Shown: positions 38,080 to 51,057, counted from the stretch's first letter. The stretch is 64,000 bases of DNA from Pholis gunnellus (GCA_910591455.2 OU342807.1:7859930-7923929), one strand, 5' to 3'. Notes: generated by a model not told the origin, from the sequence alone. Made by a program: numbers and translations.

Positions 38080-38614
38080 ATGAATTCGTCACAAGACACC
38101 AGCACACCAGCAGAGTGAACACACGGGCCTCAGTAAACGGGAACTGTCGCATTGCTTTACGCAAAACCTCATTTGGACAATCAGTCTTCTCTGTTAAAGG
38201 AGCAAAACTATGGAACTGTCTACCAACTGAGTTGAAAATGCAACACAACTTTAATGTTTTTAATAGAGGTATTAAATCGTGGCTAAAAGACAAACAACAT
38301 TGTTCTCACACCTAACACCCCTGTAACCACACTTGCACTTTGTGTATGCATCTGTATTTGTATTTGTGTATGTATCTGTGGATCTATTTCCTTTCTCTGT
38401 TCCTATTTTCTGTTTTAACTTTTTTATTTCCATTTTAAACTTCTTTTTAAAAAGAAAAAAAGCCTCCTGTGGACAGGTGTTGTAAATTAGCATTTTGCTA
38501 CAAACACTTAACACAGTGCATCTGGGCTTTGTGCATAAATGTGTGTTACAATTCTAATGCTACTGTGATGTCCATATCAAATAAAATAAACATAACATAA
38601 CATAACATAACATA
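38080..38614 (+). mobile_element. 3' end of a LINE (non-LTR retrotransposon)
   Basis: An open frame at 38115-38315 reads NTRASVNGNCRIALRKTSFG...AKLWNCLPTELK...FNRGIKSWL. This is the conserved reverse-transcriptase C-terminal tail of fish L2/Rex-type LINEs (TFGQRAFS..AAKLWNSLP..L). The element ends in a short tandem tail (cataa)n at about 38590-38614, as L2-type LINEs do. It is 5'-truncated and inactive. Confidence 0.75.
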
Positions 38615-39235
38615 GTGTATCAAAAGTGAAACAATACATTTTTTACAACATTTAACTGTTCATTTTGAGTGTTTATCACTAAATATCTGTACATTTTTGT
38701 GTCCTTTTTCTTGTATTTTGGCTTCCTGGCAGCATTAGACTTTGTGGATTTGACAAAATGATGAGACGGGCTTATCGCTCAGTTTGTGCTTTAAAAATAA
38801 AGGGAAAACATGCATGTGAAGGAAGGACAGTTTAAAAGGTGTTCGACAGAGACAGAAATGAGAGAAAGTGCAAGACATCAGCAGTGATTGTTTTAATGAA
38901 CGAGAGGCTGCCAACGACGGATGAAGACTTCGTCTGACTTCTGATGGAGTACATAAAGGAGCTCACCGAGTTAATGTCAGGAGATCAAAGGAGGAACCAA
39001 CTGAGGGTTTATGGGGAGAGAAGGAGCTGACATCTGGTGAATCTGTTACTGTTTTATAGATAACAGTCAGACAGAACAAAGGAAGGTAAAAGTAACAATG
39101 TGGTCAATGAGAAATGTGTCTAAACAGTGCAATGAATACAGCTCAATATCCAAGTCAGCTTTATGTGCAAAATGAAACTTACAACAAGAACTTCTGTTTT
39201 TGAGCGGCACCCAGGCGGTAACCTTTCGGGTCTGA

Positions 39236-39420
39236 GAAATCTGAAGTGCCTTAAACTTGCATTCTTCTGGTGCTCCATGCACCCAAGGCTGAGTCCTTAC
39301 CACAGCGGCACGGGTTCTAGTCCGACTTGGGGCTTTTTGCTGCATGTTGTCCTCTCTCTTTCTCGCTCCCTGTCTCTCTTCGACTGTACTATCCATTTAA
39401 GGCAAAAGGCCCCAAAAATC
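39236..39420 (+). mobile_element. tRNA-type SINE fragment
   Basis: Contains gaagtgccttaaacttgcat, a B-box-like GGTTCTAGTCC (39313-39323), cttggggctttttgctgcat, a CT-rich stretch and an aaggcaaaaggccccaaaaa tail. This order matches a SINE common in percomorph genomes. B-box/tail fragments also lie near 16398-16445 (ggttcaattctggcc) and 45470-45520 (tcaaataaaggcaaac). Confidence 0.6.
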
Positions 39421-40216
39421 TTAAATTATTTATTTTTTTAACTGCATTCTCTCTACTGGCCATCAGGGGGCAACTGATGGCTCGATTGTTTAGAAGTCTT
39501 GTAGAAAATGACCCTAATTCTCACTTGATATATTTATTACCTAAATATTGTAAACATGAGTTTATGGTCTCCATCTCTAGTGTCAAGTCTTCTTCAATAC
39601 AGCATGATGTTCATTTAGTAGATTATGTTAATTTTTAGTAAAATGGACTATATGTGACAGCAGATTTTACAGTAAATGACAGCAAATGACTTAAAGTGAA
39701 ACAAAGGTGTATTGTATTTGTTTGGTTTGTTTTTGTTTATGCATTTTTAATATTCCATAAGAAAGATATTCTTCAATCATTTTTAATGACCACTGTTTGT
39801 ACTTTATCCTACATTAGCAGATTGTAGCCTATATTGTTACCTCGAGTCCTTTTGTCTTTTGCTGTGATGACCCAAGTCAAGCCACATGGCCCGAAGTTAA
39901 AAGACAGGACCTCCTTCTGGTTGAGTGCAGCAGCGGATTGGTGGAAAGTAGGAGTCGAGCCTCCGAGAATGTGCGTGTGCGTGTTGAGGTTGTAATGTGG
40001 TAACCTCGCTAAAGTAATTTAAATCCACTGTGTGCAGACACGCAGATCCATCATCAGGGCATACATACAATCTCTTTGATCTCGATCTAAACTCTGTTAA
40101 AGGCGGGAGTTCAGTTTAGACACGTCAAGTAAAACCAGAACAAAACACATTCCCTTCTTCCCTTCTAGGTTTCTCCCAATCGAGATGTGTGTGCGTGCGT
40201 GTGTGTGTGCGTGTTG

Positions 40217-40325
40217 TTGGGCGGGAATGGTAGGCGTGTCGCAGCATCTATGTATGAAAGCCATGTGCAAGATCTCGTAGAGCCACAAGAAGCAGCTTTA
40301 CGCACAGCAACCCTCGCAGTTTTCG
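40217..40325 (+). promoter_or_regulatory. FGFBP1 proximal promoter and non-coding first exon (inferred)
   Basis: A GC box (gggcgg, about 40220) and an AT-rich TATA-like tatgtatgaaa (about 40248) precede a likely leader exon that ends at 40325 (tttcg|gtaagt). The matching acceptor, tttaacctttcag, lies at 40689, 31 nt before the coding ATG. Confidence 0.5.
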
Positions 40326-40719
40326 GTAAGTTGGAGTCGGTGTTTTGACTGTCTTGTATGTTCTGTCTGTGGAGTAGAATAGTGCGGCCTCGTCACCTTC
40401 CACAGGTGTCTTTAAAATAACTACAGGCTCAGGAGTTAAGTTTGAATTGCACCTTTCACTGCGTAATAGTTATCAGATTGACGCAAAACCTTTAATAATG
40501 ACGTTTATTTACTGTAAATTCAAAATATAATATCTATTTTTTTTTTATTTTCCTGGATATCATAAGAGATAATGTGGATACATATTTTCTAATAACAGCC
40601 TTTAACTCATTCTAAACACAGTTTTGTGTCGGATGACCTGATTATTTCCATCACTGAGGCTCTGAACCTCTTTTTTTTTAACCTTTCAGATAATAATACA
40701 TTGTCTGCCAAAAGAGAGT

Positions 40720-41394
40720 ATGTTCCTGCTGAAGACTTTTGCTCCCTGGTTGCTGTTGGCCTTCCTCGGGCAGCAGGTCTCTCTGTCCTGTGGTGCGCGC
40801 AATAAGAACCGAGGAGCGGACAAGACCGTGACATCAGCCCCCGGCAGAGGGCAGAGGAGCGGGAACAAGCCCGCAGCGAGCGGCCGGGGAAAGTTCTCCA
40901 TCAAGGACAAGATACAGTGCACGTGGCGGGCGAAAGACGTCGGGGACACCGTCAGGCTGTCTGTGGTATGCGAGGACCGGGAGGCGCACGTTAGAGGTGG
41001 AGTCACCGATCTGCGGTGCGAATACAACGCCAAACCGCAGAGCTGCCCGGGCTACCAGTCCGACACCAAGGGCTTCTGGAAGCAGGTGGCCCGCGCGTTG
41101 AGAAGGCTGCAAGGCAAAGTGTGTAGGGACGACCGCGCGCTGGTGAGGGCTGGCATGTGCAAGCGCGCGCCTCGGGAGGCGCACTTCAAGCTAGACTCCG
41201 TCGTCTCCGCTCAGTCCGGAGAACCGGAGACTACCAAGCCGCCTCGCTCCGTCTCCACCGCTGCGCCTCCGGCCGGACCGACAGCCTGCACAAGGCGCGT
41301 AAACCACCGGAAAACGGCCGAGGAGAACTGCAGCGGCTCGTGGGCCAGTGTGTGCAACTTCTTCCTGACCATGCTGCAAAGTGACGACTGTTAG
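40720..41394 (+). CDS. fgfbp1: FGFBP1, fibroblast growth factor-binding protein 1
   Basis: Uninterrupted 224-aa frame. Seen: a signal peptide (MFLLKTFAPWLLLAFLGQQV); a strongly basic N-terminal region (ARNKNRGADK...RGQRSGNK, GRGKFSIKDKIQC); the FGF-BP Cys pattern (C-TW; VVCEDRE; LRCEYNAKPQSCPGY; GFWKQVARALRRLQGKVC; AGMCKR); a Thr/Pro-rich linker; and a C-terminal ENCSGSWASVCNFFLTMLQ ending in DDC, the same ending style as mammalian FGFBP1. Family: secreted heparin-binding FGF chaperone that releases FGFs from matrix heparan sulfate. It shares architecture and orientation with FGFBP2 5.6 kb upstream and is a probable old tandem duplicate. The start is the only ATG giving a signal peptide and follows a good acceptor at 40689. 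Confidence 0.92.
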   Translation: MFLLKTFAPWLLLAFLGQQVSLSCGARNKNRGADKTVTSAPGRGQRSGNKPAASGRGKFSIKDKIQCTWRAKDVGDTVRLSVVCEDREAHVRGGVTDLRCEYNAKPQSCPGYQSDTKGFWKQVARALRRLQGKVCRDDRALVRAGMCKRAPREAHFKLDSVVSAQSGEPETTKPPRSVSTAAPPAGPTACTRRVNHRKTAEENCSGSWASVCNFFLTMLQSDDC

Positions 41395-41727
41395 CTTCAG
41401 ATCACAGGAGGATGTGGACATGATCGGACTGAGCGCAGCAGGATTTATTTTAGGACTCGTTGCGTTAATCAGCGGTTCATTTTGAATCAACAAGAGTCCG
41501 AGTTTCTCTGCACAGTGTGATTTCTACAGAAGTGAACTGAGTGATTTTCAGTTAGCACAAACACCAATATGACACGTTCACAAACTCAAGCAGATGTGGA
41601 TATTATCAGGTATTTTTCAAGTAATTTATCACCTGCAGTGGAAAGTAACTACATGTTCTATACTTTGTACTTTAAGTACAATGAGGAACTTGTACTTCAC
41701 TTCTGTTCATCTTTTTTTCTTAAGTTA

Positions 41728-41733
41728 AATAAA
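41728..41733 (+). terminator. Possible poly(A) signal of FGFBP1
   Basis: AATAAA about 330 nt after the stop. It overlaps the edge of a dispersed repeat, so the assignment is tentative. Confidence 0.35.
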
Positions 41734-41959
41734 TACAACATTCATCATGCAGTTGTAGTTACTTTTCAGATTTTGAATGTCCCTTCAAAACTTTATCAAA
41801 TATAATTTTATTGTTACAAATTCAAATCAATTTCAGCTTCACCTTGACCAATTACGCCATTAAAAAAAGATGCTCCAGCAACAATGCACTAATAATGATG
41901 ATCTGAGATATAGATTGATATAGAGATGGATACTTTTGATACTTGAAGTAAAATGTGCT

Positions 41960-44050
41960 GATGAATCTGTGTTTTACTTATATTTTGAATGTTTGGTTTT
42001 GTCTTTTTGTCTTTTCAATGAAATCCTCTTCACCACTCCAAGCATCTTTCAGGTGACCATCTATGACCACTAAACACAAACATGGAAACCAACCACAAAT
42101 CAATGTTGACCTGAGTTTTGGATCCTGGATCTTGAGAATATGTTTTTGTCTCACTTGTAATAGTGTATTTTTACAGTGTGGTATTGTTTTATTCAACCTG
42201 AACACTTCCCGCACCTCTGTTTATCCCACCGAACTGAAGGTTGATTACTATAATATAGAGTGGTACATTCCTTCTCTGTTCAACTTTATCAACCATGTAA
42301 ACACCACCGTATTTATGCACCACAAAATAAATATTTTCTATTTATACAATGTGTCCTGTTGCCTTGAAGAATATGAAACATGTCTTTTAAAGGGGAGAAG
42401 CAGAGGGATATATGAACACTGTGTGGAAAACATATGCACCACAAAATACACATTTTATCAGTTTTTCTTGTTGAGTCCTAAATATCTGATCTAACAATGA
42501 CTCCTTTCCAAAAGATACTTCCAACGTTTTCTAGAATCAAGTGTCATTTTTCTTAATTTTAGTGTCTTCTTTCAAGAAACCAACAATCAACGTACAAAAC
42601 GAGTTGCTGAGTTAAAAAAAAATGTCCTCCTAAGGACTCGCAACACTGCTGAACACTCCCACATTAGAAACGGTACATTTCCAACCCAAATCATCGTCTC
42701 TGACTGGTTCAGTCTGCTCGTTTTGTAATGAAATAGAAGTTTGAACAGGACTGTTTCAAGTCCTTGGGGGCAAAAATCCTTTCATTTTTTAATATGTCTT
42801 AAAGCATCATGGTGAGTTTGTACAGGCAGATTTTTTCTTTTTACTTACATACTTTTAGGGGTTAATAATGAATCAAATGTCCTTGATAAGATGGAGATTT
42901 TCTCAGTGTGAGCAACTAACAGAGCATTCAGAGCAAAACATCCTGTATGACTTTGTGTCACACACTTGGCAGATTAAATGGTGTGCATTACATAATGTAC
43001 TGCTGACATGCCCTCAGGGTAAAGAAACACACAAGTGGAGTGATTGTACATGGCGTCCAGATAGAAGGCGTGTTCACCTGGTTTCCTGCACAAGTCTCTA
43101 ATTACTTTCTCAGTGACAGCAGCCAGCTGCATTAAGAGCCATTTGGGGAGATTGTGAGCTGCATTAAAAAGCCATTTGGGGAGATTGTGAGTAAAGACTG
43201 CTATGATCCAGCTGTGTATGTGTGTGTGTGTAATCCCTGAACAAGTGCAACCCCAGATGTGGATTTTATGCTTTCCTGTCAGCTCCTGACCTTCTTCACC
43301 TCTGACCTGCTGCTCTTTGTCCCCTCAGACAGACACTTAAAAAAAAAAAAGCCAACTGGAGAGAGATTTCCACCTTTTAACGGAAGTCCGCTCTCTTTGA
43401 TGACACAAAAGGGATTTTGTTTCACCGACTCCATCAGCCAGAGCTCAAGGACACATTCCAGGAAAGAGGAAGTAGTTAGAGGTTAGAGGTCAAGGGTCAA
43501 GAAGGAAATGAGGATACCATCCCAAAAGTCTGAGCTATAAGTGTCAGCTGCCTCCTCGTGTAGGTGTATTTATTTTATGTTTGGGCTCCTGCAGGCTTTG
43601 ATCAAGAGGAGATCCACCAGCAGGATAAAGTGCTGCAGGATCAGTGAGACGGAGAGTGGAGGAGCTGTGGGGCTATAAATCAGATGCATGCTGTGTTTTG
43701 TAGTTTTTAGGTGGGGAGATACTGACATGTGTGCTGAAACAATTGATTAGTCTACAGGTGATTTATTTCTAAACATTCTTAAATCTAAGGATTTGCCTGT
43801 TTCCTCTGTGTGTGTTTTTGTGTGGTTGTGCCACTGAGCTGGCTGCTCTCACCCTGCAGTCGTAGCTACGAAAGATAATTCGTAGATATCCCACGGAATT
43901 ATTTCGTAGGGAAACGAGACAAAAATTGAGGAGTAACATTTCGTAGGATATCATATACCAACTGTTGTATGAGGAGGATACGTTGCACTGAGCACTTATG
44001 CACCAATAACTTACAAGAGCCAGAGCCACTATGGCTGTTTCATGCTTGTA
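41960..44050. other. FGFBP1-ANXA5 intergenic, first part
   Basis: No supported gene. A 143-codon frame at 42063-42494 lacks family resemblance. A small tandem duplication of about 32 bp (core attaa..agccatttggggagattgtga) lies at 43129-43193. An inverted cgtag-type cluster (gtagctacgaaa, 43860-43950) looks like repeat debris. Confidence 0.5.
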
Positions 44051-44584
44051 TTAAAGGTGCAGTGTGTAGGATTTGGCCGCACCAAGTGGCGAGGTTGCAG
44101 ATTGCAACCAACTGAAACTTCTCTCGTGTGGCAAGCGCGTTGAGGAGATGTACCAACCCGATCTCATGAGAAGATGTGCATCGCATGGCGTTTCCTGAAG
44201 TCATTATTACTTATTTTCATCATGGTTGTGCTAAAACAAGTATGTAAACTAAGCAATAACATAAGATAACAATATAACAACAACACGTTGTCTCTCTCGC
44301 TTTTCATACGTACACAGCGCATTCATATGCTTGGAACTACGGTAGCAGACGCAAAAAACGCGAAAAATGCATAAAAGCGAATGTTTGTCCATTCTGGGCT
44401 ACTGTAGAAACATGGCGGCCGGCTCCGTATTTAGATCAGATGTAAATGGCTCATTGAAAGATTACAAAAACACAGCGTTTCTTATTTTTCTGGTGATTAT
44501 ACTCTAAAAAAAACACACATATTAACATTATATTCCATTTCCGCCAATAGACCCCCCCTCCCAATGCCGCACACTGTTCCTTTA
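44051..44584. mobile_element. 534-bp TIR element (TTAAAGGTGCAGTGTGTAGG family)
   Basis: The left terminus TTAAAGGTGCAGTGTGTAGG and the right terminus (reverse complement TATAAAGGAACAGTGTGCGGC) are imperfect inverted repeats. The interior includes gaggttgcagattgcaacca, aaacatggcggccggctccg and tattccatttccgccaatag, in the order of a high-copy percomorph repeat. It is non-coding. Confidence 0.8.
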
Positions 44585-47500
44585 TAATACTGAGGGTGTG
44601 AAACAGAGGGACAGTGAGTTTAACTGAAATATAATCAGAAGAAAAACACACATTTTCATGCCACACAAGCCTTCTGGTTTTAGTGAGCAGTTGAATTGGG
44701 TGTTTCAGCGACTCCTGGTTTGTAGCATTGGTAACATGTTCGCTCATGTAATTTCTGCCTCTGTTAGAAGGTGTTTTCAGTGGAATTTGCTTTTAGGCAG
44801 CACTGACTCAAGTTTATCAGGATATCACGGCCGCACCTGCTGATTAAACATCAGTAACCTTCCTGCTCTCACCTCAGTTTTCTTTGTAGTTTAAACCTAA
44901 TGTTTTCATGTTCTCCTCATTTCGTCAGTCGACCTCATTCACATTTCAGTCGACTTGCACATACATCAGAAAAGTTCAGAAAAGTTCAGCGGGCCTTATG
45001 TCATTCTTTCTTTTGAGTTACCAGAGTTGGCGGTCCAGAGCTTAAGGACGCTTCCTATAAAGCAGAGCTCTAATATACAAGGAGAGTTACAAGAGCAGAT
45101 GTCATCGCTTCATGTGGCGTCATATCATTTGGGTACAACACATGTGCAGTAAAATCTGGTCTGCTGTTGCCGAAAGGCTCACTAGCCGGCACACGGTCAT
45201 AGAGCAAGAGGATGTTTGATTTGTTTCAATGAGGCGAGGGAGTCATAGTCGCCTACTTAGTTAGATATTCAAAGGAAAAATCAATCTTGCTGAATCAGCT
45301 AACATTTACTTTATGATAATATTGACAGAAAAAATAAATCATTCCCCCCAGAAATCGAATCGCCTTGTCCTGCTCCCCAGAGGACGATCAATGATGATCT
45401 GAGAGCCAAATGAATTGTTCTCAGTCATCAGTCAAGTCAAGCAGGTGTGATGAAGTACACCGACGTCTTTATCTCTCATTTCCTGTCATCTCTTTACTGT
45501 CCACTTTCAAATAAAGGCAAACAAAGTATTACTCATTACTTAACTACCATTTAAGTAGAATTCTTATACTTTTCAAAGCCCCTTCATAGCCCCAAAAAAA
45601 CAACTTTTCACAGGCTGAATAATCCTCATCGTCCCTTTTAAATTGAATTGGTGGAGTTTCCCTCTAATGTCACACTGTACATTTTTTCTGTCACATGTAA
45701 AACACTACAGACTAGAAGCCCTATCAAGACGAATACTCTCACTAACCTTGGTAATATCTATAGTGAGGTGAAGAAATCCCTGAAGGAAAACACATTATCA
45801 TCAATAATCATCAACTCATCTGAGTCATATCTAAGGTATGTGAGTCCTTTTCCCGCTCATAGCCGTTACGATGGCAGCATGTCTCGTCTTGTTTCTCTTC
45901 ATCGCGCAGGGCGGTAATGACGATGCTTTACAAACTGTACAAAGACCGGTGAAAGCGCCATCCTTTGACTCCTCAGCTCAAAGTATAAAAACAACTTCTT
46001 TTTAAAGCCCTTTGAGGTTTCAGACCTTTCAAGCAAAAGTAGATAGTATATTTTCTATCTGTTCTTCCATCTAACCTGTTCCCAAAGCTAAGAAAAGGCT
46101 TTTCCTGATGAATGAAACAGGTGCAAACTTGTTTTATTTGGGGCTTCAGACTAATGTTTTGTTGGGTTTGTTCTTTTTGTTAATGCCGACATTCTTCTTG
46201 TGCACATTTAAGACTTTGATGCCAAAGTAGCCAAATCAATCAGATTTGCTACATATATTCCATCACAAATATACGATGTGGAAGCTTGGCTGGAAGAGTT
46301 AGTGAAGGTAATTTATTTATTCTTCCCCACATTTCTGTTTTTTTAATATGTGATCAATTGTTTCAAATAAAAATAATCTCTCTGCTGCTGCTTTGTTCAG
46401 AAACTGGTATATATTCCTGTTAGTTTCATAAGATGTTCTACAATTTAATCATTACACTACATTATTTTAAGAATTGTGGTTTGGGACTCTAGTGTACCTG
46501 CTTGCTAAATAAAAAAAATGTTTTGCCAGATTTCCACCCAAATGTAGCACGAATTATAACCTATATTGTTATGAGATAAATATAAGATGTTATGACGTAT
46601 GTAAAAGCGCGCCAGTCAAACCTCAAATTGTGGAAAAAAATGTGAAAACATGATTGTAACCGAAGGTTTCAGTCTCCTCATCACACAGACCAGATGTTTT
46701 TATTTGCTGCCATTTTTCATCTCTTCAGTGGACGTTTAAGTCACAAATGCTTCATGTCCATCAATGTTATTCCTCAAATCTTTTTACATCGTATTTTGTT
46801 GAGTTTTATTTTTATCTTCACCCCAAACCTTCAGCCAAAAGTGAAAAAAGTTTTGAATTTTTCCACTCTGGTTTTGTTAAATTTGAAATGTGCATAAACA
46901 GATGGATAGGAACACACCTAATGCCAGCCAACTCCTCGCTGTCACATTCTCTTGCATGCTTTGTTTCCCTGCCTTCTATGTTCTCTGTGTTCAGATCCAC
47001 TCCCTCCTGCCAATCCCCATCACCTGATGTTCCACACCCACCTGCACACCTTTTTCCACTTCCCTCATCAGCCCCAAAGTATAAACACCAGCCCACTTCC
47101 ATTCATTCACTGCCTGATTACCTATTGTGCTTCAACCTGGCAGGGTGTTAGTGTATATATCGAGGATATAGCCATGCTCTTTTGGGGGTTTAGGAGCAGA
47201 AAGTCTGGAGTGCCAGAGCAAGCCTTCAGGAATGTGTATGTTTAGGATTTGTGACAGCTTCCACCAGCAGATTACTCCCAAATCTACGGATTTGTGGTCA
47301 CGACTTCATGTCAGGTTGTGGAAGCAGCGGAGGAAATCCACTCTTTCATTTGGTTGGATTGACAGAAAACCATCCGGTGCTTTCTTAAGTGTTCCCTTCT
47401 TCAAAGCAAGATGCAAAGATAAAGTTGGGTGACATAAACTATATTATAAAAAGAAAAGCTTCACTGCACCTTGAAATATATTCCTCAAGCATCTGAAAAG

Positions 47501-48581
47501 CTGCTGGAGGGATGAAAACCATTCTTCATTAACATATTTCCTCAATAAATTCAGTTTTGTCAAACATAATTAACCCACAGGTGCTCTGTTGGGTCACGAT
47601 CTGATGACTGTAGCATAAGATTCACATCATTTCCATACTCATCGAGCACTCAGCCCTGTCTTCCTCACGGTGCATCTCACCATATCATCCTTTGTCTCCT
47701 TCGGGATGGCTTTAAAAATCAAGTTATCAGGCTTGGCAGTGAAGCAATGGCTTTGCAGAAATGACCACGACAGTGTGGTCAACACAACAGGTCCCGCGTT
47801 CCTTAATGCTGTTTAGTTTATTTCAGTATTATCTCTTTTCTTTTCCTTTTTTCGTTGTTTAACATGAAATAACTAGCCTCTGCATCATATCAATGATCTA
47901 GATCAGAGGTTTTCAAAGTGAGAGGCTCAGTGACTGCAAGTGAAACAACATAAAGAAGACCACACATAAAAGCCTCAGTGTGGGGTTTGCTTGTAGAGAT
48001 AATTCAGAGATAGTCGTTTTGGGGAGTTTTTCTCAGGGTCTGAAACTGATAAATGCTTCAGAGCAGAGCTTTTTTGTGTGTTTCATGTAGTCTGAAGTTA
48101 CGTCAAACAGTCACATCATATCTTTAATTGTTGAGAGTCTATGCGGTATAATGACATCATCATGATCCCACTAGCATCAAGGAATTGACCGAAACTAATT
48201 AAGTAAACTAAGGAACTAAGGGGGAGCTGAAGAGAGTCTTTTTCCAAGCTTTGTCTGAGGGAAGGCCCTCAGTCTTATACAACATGTCTAACACTGACAT
48301 GCTTCACTGTCACAACAATAAATAGCTCTTTTTTTCCATATATCTATATAGACCAGTGCCTCTCAACATGCATTCATCTTTTGAATTAGTCATTAGATCT
48401 TTTCCTCTGCTGAAGTGTCTCACATTAGATAAGATGTTAATTGTGTCGTGTAATACAGCCGTGTGGAAGCATCTGGATTTGTTGTTTCTATACTCTCTTA
48501 TCCAGCGAACGGAAGCTTCTGATCTTGTGTTATTATTACTGAAGCTCAATCAGCGTCTGATGGGTGAAACCCAATGTTATT
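44585..48581. other. FGFBP1-ANXA5 intergenic, middle part
   Basis: About 4 kb with no convincing exon, RNA gene or domain. A SINE-like tail lies near 45470-45520. The short open frames here have no family resemblance. Confidence 0.55.
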
Positions 48582-48942
48582 AGGGCTCCAATTAACATTT
48601 ATTTTCACTATCCATGGTTAATTATTATTTTTTGATTAATCAAGCAATTGCTCAGTCTATAAAATGGCAGAACACGGTGAAGTCACACATTCTTATAGGC
48701 ACCAAAGCGCTTCGTTTTTCTTGTTTATTTCAACCAACAATCTAGAAACCAAAAGACATTTCTGTTTATTATAATATAAAACAAAGAAAAGAGGAAAATC
48801 CTCGGATCCTCGGATTGAGAAACTGAAACTACAGAAAGGTCTGGCCTTTTCTGGCTCGAAAAATGAATTAAATAATGAATCACCAATGAAGATAGTTGCT
48901 GATTACATTGATGCAAAGAATCAACTAATTGTTTCAGCTCTT
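48582..48942. mobile_element. ~360-bp TIR element (AGGGCT..AATTAAC...CTATAAAATGGCAGAA family)
   Basis: The ends agggctccaattaac and gtttcagctct (inverted) bracket gattaatcaagcaattgctc, tctataaaatggcagaa and ttgatgcaaagaatcaacta. This layout matches a very common fish element with 'ctgcaactaac...' ends. A partial relative with ggggctgcaactaacgatta lies at about 27092-27150 in PROM1 intron 22. Confidence 0.7.
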
Positions 48943-49953
48943 CATCATGTTAATACACCAGCAGCTGTGTGCAGGAGGATAGTATCAGCTTTCGGCAGAC
49001 AATCAAGCACAAACTTTTGCTTCTTTCATTGTACATTTTAACATTAAAGGTAGCAGCTCTAAGCTTTACAGGAAAACAAAACTTCCCGGTCAACTTGAAC
49101 TTGAACTGCAGTTAGTAGTTCAGAGCCTCAGTGGTGAAGAAGAGGAGGGGCTCTGGATGTCAGGAGGGGCTGAAGGAAGAAAAAAACCCCATCAAAACAC
49201 AACTCAACGCTCCACTAAGTACTTCAGATTTGACCTACAAAGCTGACCGGACACATGCCCACCCAGAAACACGCAGGGCAGCGAGGTGGGAGGAGTCGGA
49301 GGTATTGTTCTTCCTGAGGCTCGAGGTGGCCTGACCCCCACACCCTGCGGTTCGGAGCTTGTTATTGGCTGCTTGTGTCTGTGGCAACAATCAAGGGCAA
49401 CTGCTTCCGTGAAAAGAATAACAGAGGAGTAGTGTAAGAGGACCTGTGATGACCCCTCCTTCAACCCACACAGAACAAAGCATCTCCCCCTGATGTCATT
49501 TCACTGGCAACAGTTAACGTTACCTGTTAATGCCAGCAGCTGTCGATACACTTAAAGTAATTGCAGGTCAACCCGAGACGTTACACTGACGTCAACAGAC
49601 AGACAGATGAAAGATAGACAGTGTCAGAGGAGAAATAATGACTAACTTCTTTCGGCACAATGAATGCAAGAAGAATGACGCGGAAGCAGCAGTTTGTATG
49701 CAACATATCAACAAACTGAAGAGAAGACTTGAGATCTGCTGCAGCTCTTAGTTCTTTTAGGGTTTAAACTCTCTTGTACTGCATTTTATCTTCCACTTTA
49801 TTTAGTTTTACTTTTGTAAAAATCCTAATTATATGTTTTATTTTGTTTTTTCTTAACGCCTTCCTGTCTTTTATGAGTATGTGTGTGTGTCATCGTTCAG
49901 ATATTTCCCTTTTTACGCTCTCCATCTCGTATCCATTCATGTAGGCATCACAC

Positions 49954-49957
49954 GTGT

Positions 49958-49997
<40 letters not shown>
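49954..49997. repeat. (GT)n microsatellite
   Basis: 44-nt GT tract with a single interruption. Confidence 0.95.
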
Positions 49998-49999
<2 letters not shown>

Positions 50000-51057
50000 T
50001 TGAGTATTAAAGGATCACATCATGATTAAATTATAAAAACACATTTTTTCCAAGGCATGGGGATCTTTTTTTGTTATTATTGTGTTTCAGGTTTTGAGCA
50101 CAACAAACTAAATTACATTCATCTTTAATGTAATGAAGTGCAGAAAGAAAAATAACAGAACTATGGCATGTTTTATATTTATACTCCGAAGTAAAAGTCC
50201 TGGATTAGACATTTTACAAAAGTATTATCAGTAAAACCTATTTAGTACAGAATGCTGCCTTTCAGAGAGCTGAATATTTGAATAGTTAAATTATTACTGG
50301 TAATGCCTTCATATCATCAGGATTGTTACTTTGCAGCTGGTCAAAGTGGATCTGATTATAATGGGTTTAATCTGTAGTTATGTATGTAAAGTGTTCATTA
50401 GCAAAGTAAGCAACTACTGTTGCTCTTACATAAATGTAATGGAATAAAACAGTGTAATATAATAGTGTAAAAGGAGTATAAAGCTGTACAAATACCTTAA
50501 GACTGTACTGAAGTGTAGTACACTCAAGTTTCTATCGCCTCTGGCTTCAACATGGGTGAATTTCTCTCTATTAAAGCGGCTCTATCTCCCTCTAGTGGCA
50601 ATGAGAGGACAGTGCATGTCCAACAGAAATCAAACGGGTACTTACTTGTACAACATGTACTAGTACATGTGTACTGCAGGACAGGACTGGTACTGAGACA
50701 AGAAAACAGGGGCCCTTGTACTTCATCAGTTGAAATGTTTATTATTGCATATATTGTTTCTGCTATACAAAGTGCAAAGAAAACAATTGTAGTCTCATGC
50801 TTTCGTACTACAAATGAATGATATAATATTAGTCATATTGAAGATGTTAGTCGGACAAAGGCTGCATTACGTATTAGCTACCTTTCAAAGACAATATTTG
50901 GAGTCATAGTTTAAAAAGACCTGATGGGCCGTCTCTCACGCACAAGAACGTTTTGTTGTTTTGGACTTTGTGTGTTATTTTCTTGTTTCAGGGAGTCGAC
51001 GGCCCACAAGAATAAAAGGCCGACTTAGAGAAGAGGCACTTCAGGTTTGGTTCCTGT

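Noticed and set aside
42063..42494. 143-codon + strand frame
   Set aside because: AT-rich, no recognisable domain, no splice or promoter context, and composed partly of repeated gcaccacaaaata segments.
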